From the NCBI GenBank assembly GCA_905182985.1, contig CAJJDN010000108.1:176771-240770 (forward strand): DNA of 64,000 nucleotides. Direction: 5' to 3'. Source of the DNA: Paramecium sonneborni. Taxonomy: Eukaryota > Ciliophora > Oligohymenophorea > Peniculida > Parameciidae. The notes beneath the pieces were generated by a model. The model was not told where the DNA came from. It did not search any database and saw nothing but the letters and a program-made list of their open reading frames with translations. Position numbers and translations under genes: made by a program. Positions 13,075 through 24,245 of this stretch are shown piece by piece. How positions within the stretch are numbered: position 1 is the first letter of the stretch; each line of letters opens with the position of its first letter.

Positions 13075-13384
13075 TCATCTAATTTCTATTTAAATTTATT
13101 AGTTTTACTATTCTTTTTTCATTTTAAAAAATAATTTTTACAAATTTATGGAAGTCATTCACTCTAAAATTAAAATTTTGACACTTGATAGTATTATAGA
13201 AATAAACAAATATTTTATGATTAATTTGTTGACTAGAATTATTAGATGTGAAAATTCAAATAGATAAGAAAATAAGTTAATTTATTGATATTATATTTAA
13301 AAAAAAGGATGAAAAAAGATTTAATTTTTATTATTTAATAAATTATTAAGTGTTATTTTTATGGAATATATCACATTTTATAAA
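13075..13384. other. AT-rich convergent intergenic stretch
   Basis: 310 bases between the stops of two convergent genes. Homopolymer-rich, no frame, RNA gene or repeat found. Confidence 0.5.
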
Positions 13385-15587
13385 TCATTTAGACCAAAGC
13401 CAAGGATGCTAAAGAGCTTATCTAGCAGTAATTCTTTTCTTTGGTTCAAATGCTAACATTGGAACAAGGAAATCCTCAATTTAATTTGCATCTTAATATG
13501 AAAAACCATATTCTGACATTAAAATCTTACTTATAGATGTTGGATGCAAATCCTAAATAAATTTAAGTATATACCTTGATATTAATTAACTAACCAGTTT
13601 TATTAAAGAAATCTCTACTATTAGAACCACTTAACGCCCATTTTTTATTCATTTTCCCTAAAACTTCCATCATTTAAGCTAAATGATCTTCAGATTTTTT
13701 GAAACCTTTTCCTTTTCTAGGTCTGAATAAATAATCATTTGTAAGTAATTCAAACACAATACATGCTGTACTCCAGATATCTGTACTTGTATCATATTCA
13801 ATTCCCAAAATGGCTTCTGGTGCTCTGTATTCTCTTGTTTGAATATTATCAGTAAAATGTTTATGAGTCCAACAAGCATTTCCAAAATCAACAATCTTTA
13901 TTGATAAATCTCTGTCTAACTTTATTTTTATATGTTCTTTCCATCTGATAATCAATATAACTATATTACTTCAAAGTATATAAAGTTTCTTCATCTACTT
14001 CATTTGATTCTGATCCTTCACTTTAATCTTCTGATTTCCAATCATAATTATCTTCATCTGATGAAATTTCATTTTCTTCACTGTGACTTTTCTTTTTGTC
14101 TTTCATAGCTTTTTCTTTTTCCTTTTGCAAATTTCTCTATTTATGAACATGATGAATTTCTTCCTTTTATAATTAATCTTTACTATTTTTATCAAGATCC
14201 CCCTATTCTTTAACTTAAATTTAATTTGTTTCTACATTATCTATTTATTGAGATTCTTCATCAGTTATTGGTTCAAGTTAAATAAAATTATTATTTGGTT
14301 TGTTATTAGTAGAATTTTACTTTAAATCTTCTTAAGTAATATTTTCTTTTAATAATTAATCTTCTGAAATATTTTATTTAATAAAATTACTATTATTATT
14401 AATTTCTTAATTTTTCTAATTATCTACAATTGTTTACTATTATTCTAGTTATTATTCTTATTTTTATTCTGATTATTATAATAATTATTGTTATTTTGAT
14501 TATTATTATGATTGTTATTCTGATTATTATAGTTATACATTTTCTTATTCATTTTATTTTATTTATTATTATGGTTATTCTGATGAATTTTATATCTCCT
14601 AATCTTTTTCTTATTATTATTATTATAATTTTTTTTATTTTTATTTTTTTCTTTTTTCTTATTTTTTATTAGTTGGTTTAATAGATTTTTTTAATTTATC
14701 TAAAAATTTCATACTTAAAGGTTTTTTTTTAACCATTTTCATTTATTCTACAAATTCTCCAAAATGTTATGGTTTTAATTAAAGCATAATATTTTCAGGT
14801 TTCAAATCAGTATGGATCATGTTACATACTTCATGCATATAAACTAATCCTATTAAAAGTTCTCTAGTAATTTACTTTACTAACCACATAGCCATTAATT
14901 TATCGTAATCATCAAAGTGTATAATCAAATCAAGTAAAGATGGTCCTAAAACTTCAAAAACTGTACAATAATGTTTTCCATGCATTCCATAATGAATAAA
15001 ATTGTCAACCATTTCAACACAATATGTTTCATTCAATTTTACTTTGATGTCTAGATCTTGTTCTGTATTTTTAATATTTGAATCACACCATTTTAAAGAT
15101 GAATAATCTAATTTCGGAATTTAAGACAATTATTCTTGATATTAGATCCATTTTTCATCCTTTTAATGTTTCTATAAATCCCTAATTTAATTTTAATGCA
15201 ATACTTTAAAAGTTCTAATTCATCAATTGCACTTTCTTAATAACTTTATTTGCTTTTCTATATTTTTAATGCAACATGTGTTTATGATTATTTATCATGA
15301 GCTAACCAAACTGTAGAAAAGTGTCCCCATCCTAATTTTTGAATAACTTAAAATCTTCCATTATGAAATTTATCACCAATACTTACAGGATGATAACCAT
15401 CTTTTTTATAATCCTCGTAATCTTCAGCATCACTACTTGATTCATATGGATTTGATGATTTAGACGAGCACGATGAAGATGATCGAGATGGAGGTGAAGA
15501 AGGTTATAAGGGAAGTTATGTTTATTATTCAGCTATTCTTTTTTACTTCAAAAGTTCTGATATTGGTTTCTTATTTTTCTACTTCAT
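13385..15587 (-). CDS. SRPK-type protein kinase
   Basis: SR-protein kinase family: phosphorylates serine/arginine-rich splicing factors. Four exons on the minus strand; introns 15183-15205, 13945-13969 and 13553-13574. About 710 residues. A serine-rich N-terminus leads to YHPVSIGDKFHNGRFQVIQK, LGWGHFSTVWLAHD (glycine loop), THVALKIQKSK (lysine), DELELLK, FEVLGPSLLDLI, then HEVCNMIHTDLKPENIML. A ~300-residue glutamine/asparagine-rich spacer splits the kinase lobes, as in SRPKs. After it come LSIKIVDFGNACWTHKHF (DFG), TREYRAPEAILG, STDIWSTACIVFELLTND and ITARQALQHPWLW. The text near 15181-15241 appears off by one base relative to the second copy; the second copy gives the correct frame. The end overlaps nothing; the gene converges on the small gene at 12707. 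Confidence 0.93.
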
Positions 15588-17094
15588 ATTATACCACTCT
15601 TTATTCTTAAAATTAATTTTTAATTTAAAAATTCACAAATTAATATCAATTAATCAAAATAATTTTTTTGATTGAATAAAATCACTTTTAAACTCATTAA
15701 ATCATCTTTAGTTTTCTCTCAGATGTTTTCTATCATAATATTTTTTGTTTCCAACAATTAAACTTAGATCTTTTTAATTTTAATGTTTTTTAATTTTTTG
15801 ACCAACTCNTTATTATAGTTATACATTTTCTTATTCATTTTATTTTATTTATTATTATGGTTATTCTGATGAATTTTATATCTCCTAATCTTTTTCTTAT
15901 TATTATTATTATAATTTTTTTTATTTTTATTTTTTTCTTTTTTCTTATTTTTTATTAGTTGGTTTAATAGATTTTTTTAATTTATCTAAAAATTTCATAC
16001 TTAAAGGTTTTTTTTTAACCATTTTCATTTATTCTACAAATTCTCCAAAATGTTATGGTTTTAATTAAAGCATAATATTTTCAGGTTTCAAATCAGTATG
16101 GATCATGTTACATACTTCATGCATATAAACTAATCCTATTAAAAGTTCTCTAGTAATTTACTTTACTAACCACATAGCCATTAATTTATCGTAATCATCA
16201 AAGTGTATAATCAAATCAAGTAAAGATGGTCCTAAAACTTCAAAAACTGTACAATAATGTTTTCCATGCATTCCATAATGAATAAAATTGTCAACCATTT
16301 CAACACAATATGTTTCATTCAATTTTACTTTGATGTCTAGATCTTGTTCTGTATTTTTAATATTTGAATCACACCATTTTAAAGATGAATAATCTAATTT
16401 CGGAATTTAAGACAATTATTCTTGATATTAGATCCATTTTTCATCCTTTTAATGTTTCTATAAATCCCTAATTTAATTTTAATGCAATACTTTAAAAGTT
16501 CTAATTCATCAATTGCACTTTCTTAATAACTTTATTTGCTTTTCTATATTTTTAATGCAACATGTGTTTATGATTATTTATCATGAGCTAACCAAACTGT
16601 AGAAAAGTGTCCCCATCCTAATTTTTGAATAACTTAAAATCTTCCATTATGAAATTTATCACCAATACTTACAGGATGATAACCATCTTTTTTATAATCC
16701 TCGTAATCTTCAGCATCACTACTTGATTCATATGGATTTGATGATTTAGACGAGCACGATGAAGATGATCGAGATGGAGGTGAAGAAGGTTATAAGGGAA
16801 GTTATGTTTATTATTCAGCTATTCTTTTTTACTTCAAAAGTTCTGATATTGGTTTCTTATTTTTCTACTTCATATTATACCACTCTTTATTCTTAAAATT
16901 AATTTTTAATTTAAAAATTCACAAATTAATATCAATTAATCAAAATAATTTTTTTGATTGAATAAAATCACTTTTAAACTCATTAAATCATCTTTAGTTT
17001 TCTCTCAGATGTTTTCTATCATAATATTTTTTGTTTCCAACAATTAAACTTAGATCTTTTTAATTTTAATGTTTTTTAATTTTTTGACCAACTC
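14524..17094 (+). repeat. ~1,285-bp direct duplication around a single N (join 2)
   Basis: 14524-15808 recurs as 15810-17094 with N at 15809 between. The left copy is continuous with the 3' part of the SRPK gene, the right copy with the following intergenic DNA and TRAPPC2L. The two look identical apart from two possible single-base differences near 15181 and 15240. Best explained as unmerged contig overlap. Confidence 0.9.
15810..16873 (-). other. duplicate 5' part of the SRPK gene (assembly copy)
   Basis: Start codon at 16871-16873, intron 16468-16490 and coding sequence as in 13385-15587, cut by the N in the glutamine-rich spacer. This copy keeps exon 1 at 383 nt, which the reading frame requires. 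Not an independent gene. Confidence 0.85.
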
Positions 17095-17950
17095 CAATAA
17101 AAATAATTTGTATTTTAAAACTTTACATTCTAAACAACGATTTTTTTCATCATTTATTTCCTTGATATATAATAACTATATTTAAAAATTTTATTTGATT
17201 AATTTACTCAATTTGTATGCATTTATGCAGATAACATTTAATATCAAAAAAATAAATCGTAGCAATAATTTAAGCCATATTTAATGATCGTTTAGTTAAA
17301 TAAAATCTGCTTATTTGTTATTTTCAATCACTAATCTAATAAATGATAAAATGAGTTTTCTCTTAAAAATAGTGACATTAATCAATAACCTTTCTGTATT
17401 TAAAATAAATAAATGAACATTTTATATCATTATTTTTTAATTCTGATTTATTGATTTATATAATAAATAGATTCATGAGAAAAGTTGATTAAATAGAAAT
17501 TTATTAATAATTTTCGAATATTTTAAGTTTTCTATTCATTTTTACATACTAAATATTTATAATTGATATATAATTCTCCTTTGTAAGTCATACTATGTAT
17601 CAAAATACATAATAATTGAATTATAATTAATTCTGAAATAATGTTGTAAAATGCTGAATAAATTTATTTCTAGTTATACAATAATTATAATTTATTTAAG
17701 TAATTATATTATTTATTTAAATTTCTGCATTTAAAATTAAATAAGTATGTGATTGTAATATTTTAAATTTTGAATGAGATCTTTTTTCAAAATTATTAAA
17801 TCTATAGTGAATATTAACTTTTGATATAGCTAATTTTAGAGTCATAATAGACATTCTAAATTAATGGTCTCATAATTTCTAATATAGGAATATACCCACA
17901 GATTATTTGCTTATATATTTTTGAATTATTATATATAATATTAAATAAAA
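16874..17950. other. long AT-rich intergenic region
   Basis: About 1.08 kb between divergent genes; bases to 17094 belong to the second copy of join 2 and those from 17677 to the first copy of join 3. Short TGA-interrupted frames only. No RNA gene, inverted repeat or tandem array recognised. Confidence 0.45.
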
Positions 17951-18361
17951 ATGTCAATAGCTTGTATTGCTATTATAGATTCATAGGATAAACTCAGTTT
18001 TATTGATTATTATATCAATAATGAAGATTAGGTGCATTTTAAATTTCAAACATATACAGCCTTATAATTAATAAGTCCTGCTTTATAAAAGAAATTGAAT
18101 GGAGGAACATCAACAGAACCATATTTAGGAGTGCTGTATACAATATATTTGCCAAATAATGATTATGATGTGCATGCATATATAACGATAACACAATTGA
18201 AAATGATCATATTTATCAAACAAGGGACAGAAAAATTAAATTTATTGGCAATTTTCGAAAAAATTTATGGATTATATCGTGCGTCAAATTTTAATCCATT
18301 TCATCAAATAAATCTTAATAAACTAATTAGACCAATGGTTGTAGAATTTAATGGAATATGA
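17951..18361 (+). CDS. TRAPPC2L: TRAPP subunit, TRAPPC2L / Tca17-like
   Basis: Longin-fold (sedlin) subunit of the TRAPP complexes, which act as tethers and Rab exchange factors in ER-Golgi and Golgi traffic. Single exon, 136 residues, the usual length. It opens MSIACIAIIDSQDKLSFIDY, has HFKFQTYTALQLISPAL, then YLGVLYTIYLPNNDYDVHAY (the YLG.LY...DYKVYGY pattern of TRAPPC2L), KMIIFIKQGTEKLN and the C-terminal SNFNPFHQINLNKLIRPMVV. TAG and TAA are read as glutamine at five positions. Converges on the histidine kinase with only 33 bp between stops. An identical copy follows at 19334 because of join 3. Confidence 0.9.
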
Positions 18362-18394
18362 TTAAATAATAAATTACAAAAAGTTCAAAACAAT

Positions 18395-19058
18395 TCAACA
18401 AAAGTATTTGACTAAAAGTGTTTATAAAGAATCCAACGAAATAGGTTTCGAAATAATTTCACTCATTCCACTTTAATGAGCTTGTTCTGCATTTTCTTAA
18501 CCATTATAGGCTGAACACATCACAATTATAGATTTTGATCTTTCATTTTGAAGCAGCTTAGAGATCTCTAATTAATTTATAATTTAATACTTCACTACTA
18601 GTAATAAATCCATTCTTTCCAGGCATTTCTATATCCATAAAAATTATTTTATATACTTTACAACAAACATTTTACAATTTTTACTTTACTTTTTTAATTC
18701 CTGAATCTCCATCATATGCACTATCTGCTTTATAACCATAAGTTTATAATAATGCCATTAAAGTTATGTGATTGAATGGTACATCATCAACAATCAAAAT
18801 TTGATTGCATTCACAATGATTCAGAAATTTTTTAGAAGATATATATACTCTTTAAGCTGAATTCTTAGAATCTGAACCCAATTCTTCAATATCTCTTATT
18901 GATGAATCTTCTTCTTTTACTATCGTACTTATTGATTCCTCTATTGAAAAACTTACTACTGTATAAAATCCTCTCTCACTTTTTATTTATAATTCTCCAT
19001 CTCCACCTAAAAATTTTACAATACTTTTAGAAACCCTTAAACCTAATCCCATTTTATT
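18395..19058 (-). other. truncated duplicate of the histidine-kinase 3' end (assembly copy)
   Basis: Identical to the receiver domain and adjoining ATPase end of the gene at 19778-22227, cut at the N (19059). It lacks the membrane region, H box and N box. A product of join 3. Confidence 0.85.
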
Positions 19059-19333
19059 NTACAATAATTATAATTTATTTAAGTAATTATATTATTTATT
19101 TAAATTTCTGCATTTAAAATTAAATAAGTATGTGATTGTAATATTTTAAATTTTGAATGAGATCTTTTTTCAAAATTATTAAATCTATAGTGAATATTAA
19201 CTTTTGATATAGCTAATTTTAGAGTCATAATAGACATTCTAAATTAATGGTCTCATAATTTCTAATATAGGAATATACCCACAGATTATTTGCTTATATA
19301 TTTTTGAATTATTATATATAATATTAAATAAAA

Positions 19334-19744
19334 ATGTCAATAGCTTGTATTGCTATTATAGATTCATAGGATAAACTCAGTTTTATTGATTATTATATCA
19401 ATAATGAAGATTAGGTGCATTTTAAATTTCAAACATATACAGCCTTATAATTAATAAGTCCTGCTTTATAAAAGAAATTGAATGGAGGAACATCAACAGA
19501 ACCATATTTAGGAGTGCTGTATACAATATATTTGCCAAATAATGATTATGATGTGCATGCATATATAACGATAACACAATTGAAAATGATCATATTTATC
19601 AAACAAGGGACAGAAAAATTAAATTTATTGGCAATTTTCGAAAAAATTTATGGATTATATCGTGCGTCAAATTTTAATCCATTTCATCAAATAAATCTTA
19701 ATAAACTAATTAGACCAATGGTTGTAGAATTTAATGGAATATGA
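19334..19744 (+). CDS. TRAPPC2L: second copy of TRAPPC2L (assembly duplicate)
   Basis: Base-for-base the same 136-residue frame as 17951-18361, displaced by 1,383 bp. Because the duplication ends exactly at an N, a real tandem gene pair is unlikely. In the unduplicated sequence there should be one TRAPPC2L, 33 bp from the kinase stop. Confidence 0.85.
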
Positions 19745-19777
19745 TTAAATAATAAATTACAAAAAGTTCAAAACAAT

Positions 19778-22227
19778 TCAACAAAAGTATTTGACTAAAA
19801 GTGTTTATAAAGAATCCAACGAAATAGGTTTCGAAATAATTTCACTCATTCCACTTTAATGAGCTTGTTCTGCATTTTCTTAACCATTATAGGCTGAACA
19901 CATCACAATTATAGATTTTGATCTTTCATTTTGAAGCAGCTTAGAGATCTCTAATTAATTTATAATTTAATACTTCACTACTAGTAATAAATCCATTCTT
20001 TCCAGGCATTTCTATATCCATAAAAATTATTTTATATACTTTACAACAAACATTTTACAATTTTTACTTTACTTTTTTAATTCCTGAATCTCCATCATAT
20101 GCACTATCTGCTTTATAACCATAAGTTTATAATAATGCCATTAAAGTTATGTGATTGAATGGTACATCATCAACAATCAAAATTTGATTGCATTCACAAT
20201 GATTCAGAAATTTTTTAGAAGATATATATACTCTTTAAGCTGAATTCTTAGAATCTGAACCCAATTCTTCAATATCTCTTATTGATGAATCTTCTTCTTT
20301 TACTATCGTACTTATTGATTCCTCTATTGAAAAACTTACTACTGTATAAAATCCTCTCTCACTTTTTATTTATAATTCTCCATCTCCACCTAAAAATTTT
20401 ACAATACTTTTAGAAACCCTTAAACCTAATCCCATTTTATTTTAATCTTTTGGTTATTACATAAATTAATTTTACAATTATTCCATCTATTCACTAGATA
20501 TCCCTTCACCATTATCCCAAACTGAAAATATACATTACGACTCTCTTTTTTTTAAAGATAAAACTATTCTACCACCTTATTTTGTAAATTTAATTGAATT
20601 ATTTATTAAATTTACTAATATTTATGTTATTCTTAATTTATCGCTATGAATTACTATTTGATCATTAAAATTTAATATTAATTCAATTTATTTCTAGGAA
20701 CATTCTTGTTAAAATAGTCCTTTTAAATCTTCAAAAATTTCACTTGCATAAAAATTGTTCATGTTCAATTTAAAATCTTCACATTCTATTTATGCATAAT
20801 CTAAAATGTCATTTATTTAAAAAAGTAATCTACGACAAGAGATTATTGCTAACTATAAATAATTTTCATTTAAATTTTCATCAATTTTTTAACTTAATAT
20901 TTATAATAAAGGTAATGAAGTATTTAAAGGAGTACGTAATTCATGGCTAAATGAATTTAATAAAGCTTATTGAAACTTGAATCGATGAGTTAACTCTTTC
21001 AATTCTTCTTTATCTGTAATATTTTCAATAATGAATAAAAAAGCAGTGTCTTTAGTTTTTGTTTATAATTTTACCTCATATACTTTAATTTAAAAATGTT
21101 TCTTTCTTATTGTTAAGTCTTTAACTACATGAAATTTAAACATACGAGTCTAATCAGATGCCATAGATTAGTTATCTGAAGGATTTAATTATCTATGACT
21201 TTTAGTTAAAAATTCATTCATAACAAATTAAATATAAGTGTATGTTACTGCATCATGTATGCTAGATTAAAAGGAGCCCTTATTTTAAATTTCAATTTTT
21301 AATCTATCAGATAACCAATTAGCCTTATTAGATTTGATACCAGTACTACCCTAATGATGTCTGGCTGAATTTATTTTCAATTTTCTTAATGGAACAATGT
21401 GAGGTTTATGTTTTGTATGAGGACTTGTTTTAATTGAATTCAATTCAGCGCTATAATCATAATAGTAGCTCTTACTTAGATAGTAATTGATCCAAATTAT
21501 TCATAATTTAATCAGTTTCACTTATCATTAAATAACTCATTAATTTCTCATTATGCTTTATTACTTAACAATTTGTATCTATTAGAGCTAATCCATAAGG
21601 AAGACAATTGAGTAAATCTTCATCAAGTGCTACTTTAATGTTTCTTTCTATGTGAGGTGTTTTATCATCTATTAGATTCTATTAAATTTATTCTGCATAG
21701 CTAAAATGGCCGTTTAAGTTACCTTGTCTTTGTGATATTGAAGAAGGACTTGGCTTTCTGATGTTATTAAAATTGTTATCTTTATAAAATATTAAATGAT
21801 TTAGTGGTTGCCAAAGAACAAATACAATATAGTCAAATGTAGCAAATTTTACATAAAATTAACTAGCTAATCTTATGAAAACATAAAAACAGATTGTATG
21901 TGTTAAAAATTTATAGCATTTATGCTGTTTTTATAAAACATTCTCTAAAATAAGTAAGTAAATTAAAGAGAAGTAATTAGTAATCTTTTCAACATTTTAA
22001 AAGACTGTTTCCAATTAAATAATGATGTTTATTTGTGTCATAATGTTAATGTAGTTTTCTTTTTACTTTGCATATGCCAAGCAAAAAATAATTAAATTTA
22101 ATAGAAGTCCAACTGAATTAATACTTATGGTCAATACTTCTTTTGCTTCTTAATTTCCTGCTTAAATCAAACTAATTAAATTTTATAACATCAATTAAGT
22201 CAGCAATAACTTAGTTTTTAATTCCAT
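19778..22227 (-). CDS. membrane hybrid histidine kinase with receiver domain
   Basis: Three exons (21476-22227, 19982-21450, 19778-19950), introns 21451-21475 (25 nt) and 19951-19981 (31 nt; a GTG donor giving 28 nt is also possible). About 797 residues. The N-terminal ~150 residues hold hydrophobic segments (NSVGLLLNLIIFCLAYA and later ones). A PAS-like region (DLLNCLPYGLALIDTN) follows, then the H box NSFSHELRTPLN with the phosphoacceptor His, N box LVNLINNSIKFTKQGG, G1 VWDNGEGISSEQ, G2 KMGLGLRVSKSIVKFLGGDG. The C-terminal receiver has QILIVDDVPFNH, FMDIEMPGKNG (Asp acceptor) and IISKPISLDSL (Lys). Phosphorelay signalling at a membrane; the stimulus is unknown. No histidine phosphotransfer protein is nearby. 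Confidence 0.93.
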
Positions 22228-22388
22228 TATTATATAAATTTGGTAAAAAAAAATAATTATTTAAATCTGAATTGTAAAAAATATAATTCTGAAATTCTGA
22301 ATTAGAAAAAATCTAGCAATCCTTAAGCAAGTATAAAGATATAAATTATAATTTTTAATTCAAAAAAATTGAAAATAATTAGTTAAAT

Positions 22389-24046
22389 ATGTTAGAACAT
22401 TATTCAAAATTAGAATATTAAGAAACAATTTAATGAAATTAGAAATAAATCTTTTAAGAAATATCAAAATAGGGTTCTTACTTAGAAAAAGTAGGAGCTC
22501 AAGAACAATTTTGTCGAATTAAGGGAGAGTGGCTATGGAGAAACCTCATAAATTTATAATAAATTATTAGAAAAAAGATGTTTTATAAAGAGAGTAAAAA
22601 TTAAGGAAATTATTTGCTTAATTATAAATTTTAAATGGAATTCAGATTCAATAATGAAACTGAATAGAGAAATTAAATAAAATAATAAATTATTTAAATA
22701 CTTAGGTAATAATAAAAGAATCGAACTGGAGAAAAACTATTATACATAATTTAATTCATCTAAAAAGATAGTAGGGTAGAAGAATTAAATTTTATTAGAC
22801 TTAAAACATAAGTTCGAATTATAAATTAGGGGATAGAGTGAAATCATAGGATGTATAGTTGTTAGAAAAGAAAAAAAACTTAATTATCTTAAATTAATAA
22901 TGGATTGATTAACAAACTTTATGCTTAAAATTAAAATAAGAATGTAGAATTTGAATAGCTAAATAAATAAAAAGAGATTTTGAAATCAGAGTTAAAAGAA
23001 TTAAACTTTGAGAATTGATAAATATAAGTTTCTAAAGATTTTTAAATAGAATGAAGGGAATAATTAAAAGATGTAGAATTTATGTGAGCTTTTGAGTAAT
23101 GAAGGATAATACTTGAAATTCTAAGATTATTTGTAAAAATGATAGATTGAAGAATAGAGGTAAACAAAAAACGCATTTAAGTAATATTTTTGATGGACAG
23201 AAAAGAATATTGACTTTATTAAATTATTAGTATTAATTATAAATTGATGTATATTTAGAGAGATAATTTACAAAGTAGAGGTTAAGTAAGCTCAAGTCAT
23301 AGAAATTTTTAAACAAAAAGAACTAAAACAGAACCATCATTACTACCTAATTTTGATATATTACAAGAGAATGTGAAGAATTAATTTGCTTTAGGGCATA
23401 TAAGAGGTAAATGGCTTCATAAACCTCAATATGTGATACCAAAAACTGAAATTTAATAAAAACGAGATGAGACATATGGAAAAGTGAATAATAAATCAAA
23501 GACAAAAAAATTAACTTTCCTAAAATTTGGATTTAGAATGCATGAAAAAAAGAACAATTATTATTTACAACCTTTAATAAAATAGGTACATGATGCATTT
23601 GGGGAATTGGCTAATGATGGATCAATGGGAGTGGTTGATTTATGGAGTGATCGAAATGTTAATAGATTGATGGATGCAATAGAAATGACAAGGGATAATC
23701 TATTAGTGAGACGAATGGGAAAGGAAAAATAAAAGAGTGATGAGTCAGGTTTAAATAGAGTCAATGAAAAAAAAGTTAACAACATTTTTAAATAAAGTGA
23801 TGATGATACTTTTAAAATAAAATTTCAATTAACTAATGTCGAAAAGCGTAGACTGACAAGAATTGCTATGCCTACTTTATGTTAGTAAGAATGATTTCAT
23901 TATGAAATAGTTAAATAAGACATAGTGATCCAAATGATGGTATAGCTGCAATTGTCAGTTCAATTGATGAATTACATCAAGAAAACCTAGAAATATATAC
24001 AAATCTGTATTAGTAAATAAAAAAGATATAAAAGAATATCAAATGA
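22389..24046 (+). CDS. multi-intron protein of unknown function, frame interrupted by TGA near the start
   Basis: Seven exons fit: introns 22776-22798, 22944-22974, 22991-23012, 23133-23157, 23275-23302 and 23885-23910 (22-31 nt), with frames joining exactly. One exon, 22975-22990, is only 16 nt. The frame from ATG 22389 contains a TGA at 22434-22436; the next in-frame ATG is 22578, yet the stretch between reads like protein (EQFCRIKGEWLWRNL). The C-terminal half is ordered: NQFALGHIRGKWLHKPQ, LIKQVHDAFGELANDGSMG, VDLWSDRNVNRLMDAIE, QLTNVEKRRLTRIAMPTL. Two segments, FCRIKGEWL and ALGHIRGKWL, may be related. I recognise no family. Full length would be about 500 residues. The 5' end is uncertain; the rest is solid. 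Confidence 0.65.
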
Positions 24047-24245
24047 TTATATTTTTAGTTATCTTATATTTGTTTTGTTTGTAATAATAAATGTGAATGA
24101 TATCATATTATAAATGAAATCACTGTATAATTATTATTATGTTGATATTTGAGATTTGTATCAATAATATACGATACCTTGACAATATTTTATTTTCTTT
24201 AAATCTCAAAAATAATGATTTTAATATAATAAATTAAATTAAATA

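Larger units (their letters stand above)
17677..20441 (+). repeat. 1,382-bp direct duplication around a single N (join 3)
   Basis: 17677-19058 recurs as 19060-20441 with N at 19059. It contains the whole TRAPPC2L gene and the 3' third of the histidine kinase. The flanks again fit one sequence if one copy is removed. Confidence 0.93.

Noticed and set aside
14430..14672. Standard-code + strand ORF of almost only Ile/Val/Phe
   Set aside because: It is the antisense of the Gln/Asn spacer of the SRPK gene; residues mirror TAA/AAT codons.
17951..19744. Real tandem pair of TRAPPC2L genes (likewise glutaredoxin)
   Set aside because: The repeat unit ends exactly at a single N, shared with four other joins; assembly overlap is the simpler reading.
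22434..22436. Selenocysteine or tryptophan decoding of TGA
   Set aside because: Other apparent in-frame TGAs in this gene vanish when introns are placed, and no selenocysteine insertion structure was evident; one unexplained TGA is not enough.
23221..23250. Additional intron GTATTA..TTTAG inside the gene at 22389
   Set aside because: Removing it would shift the frame; the neighbouring 28-nt intron 23275-23302 joins both sides correctly.
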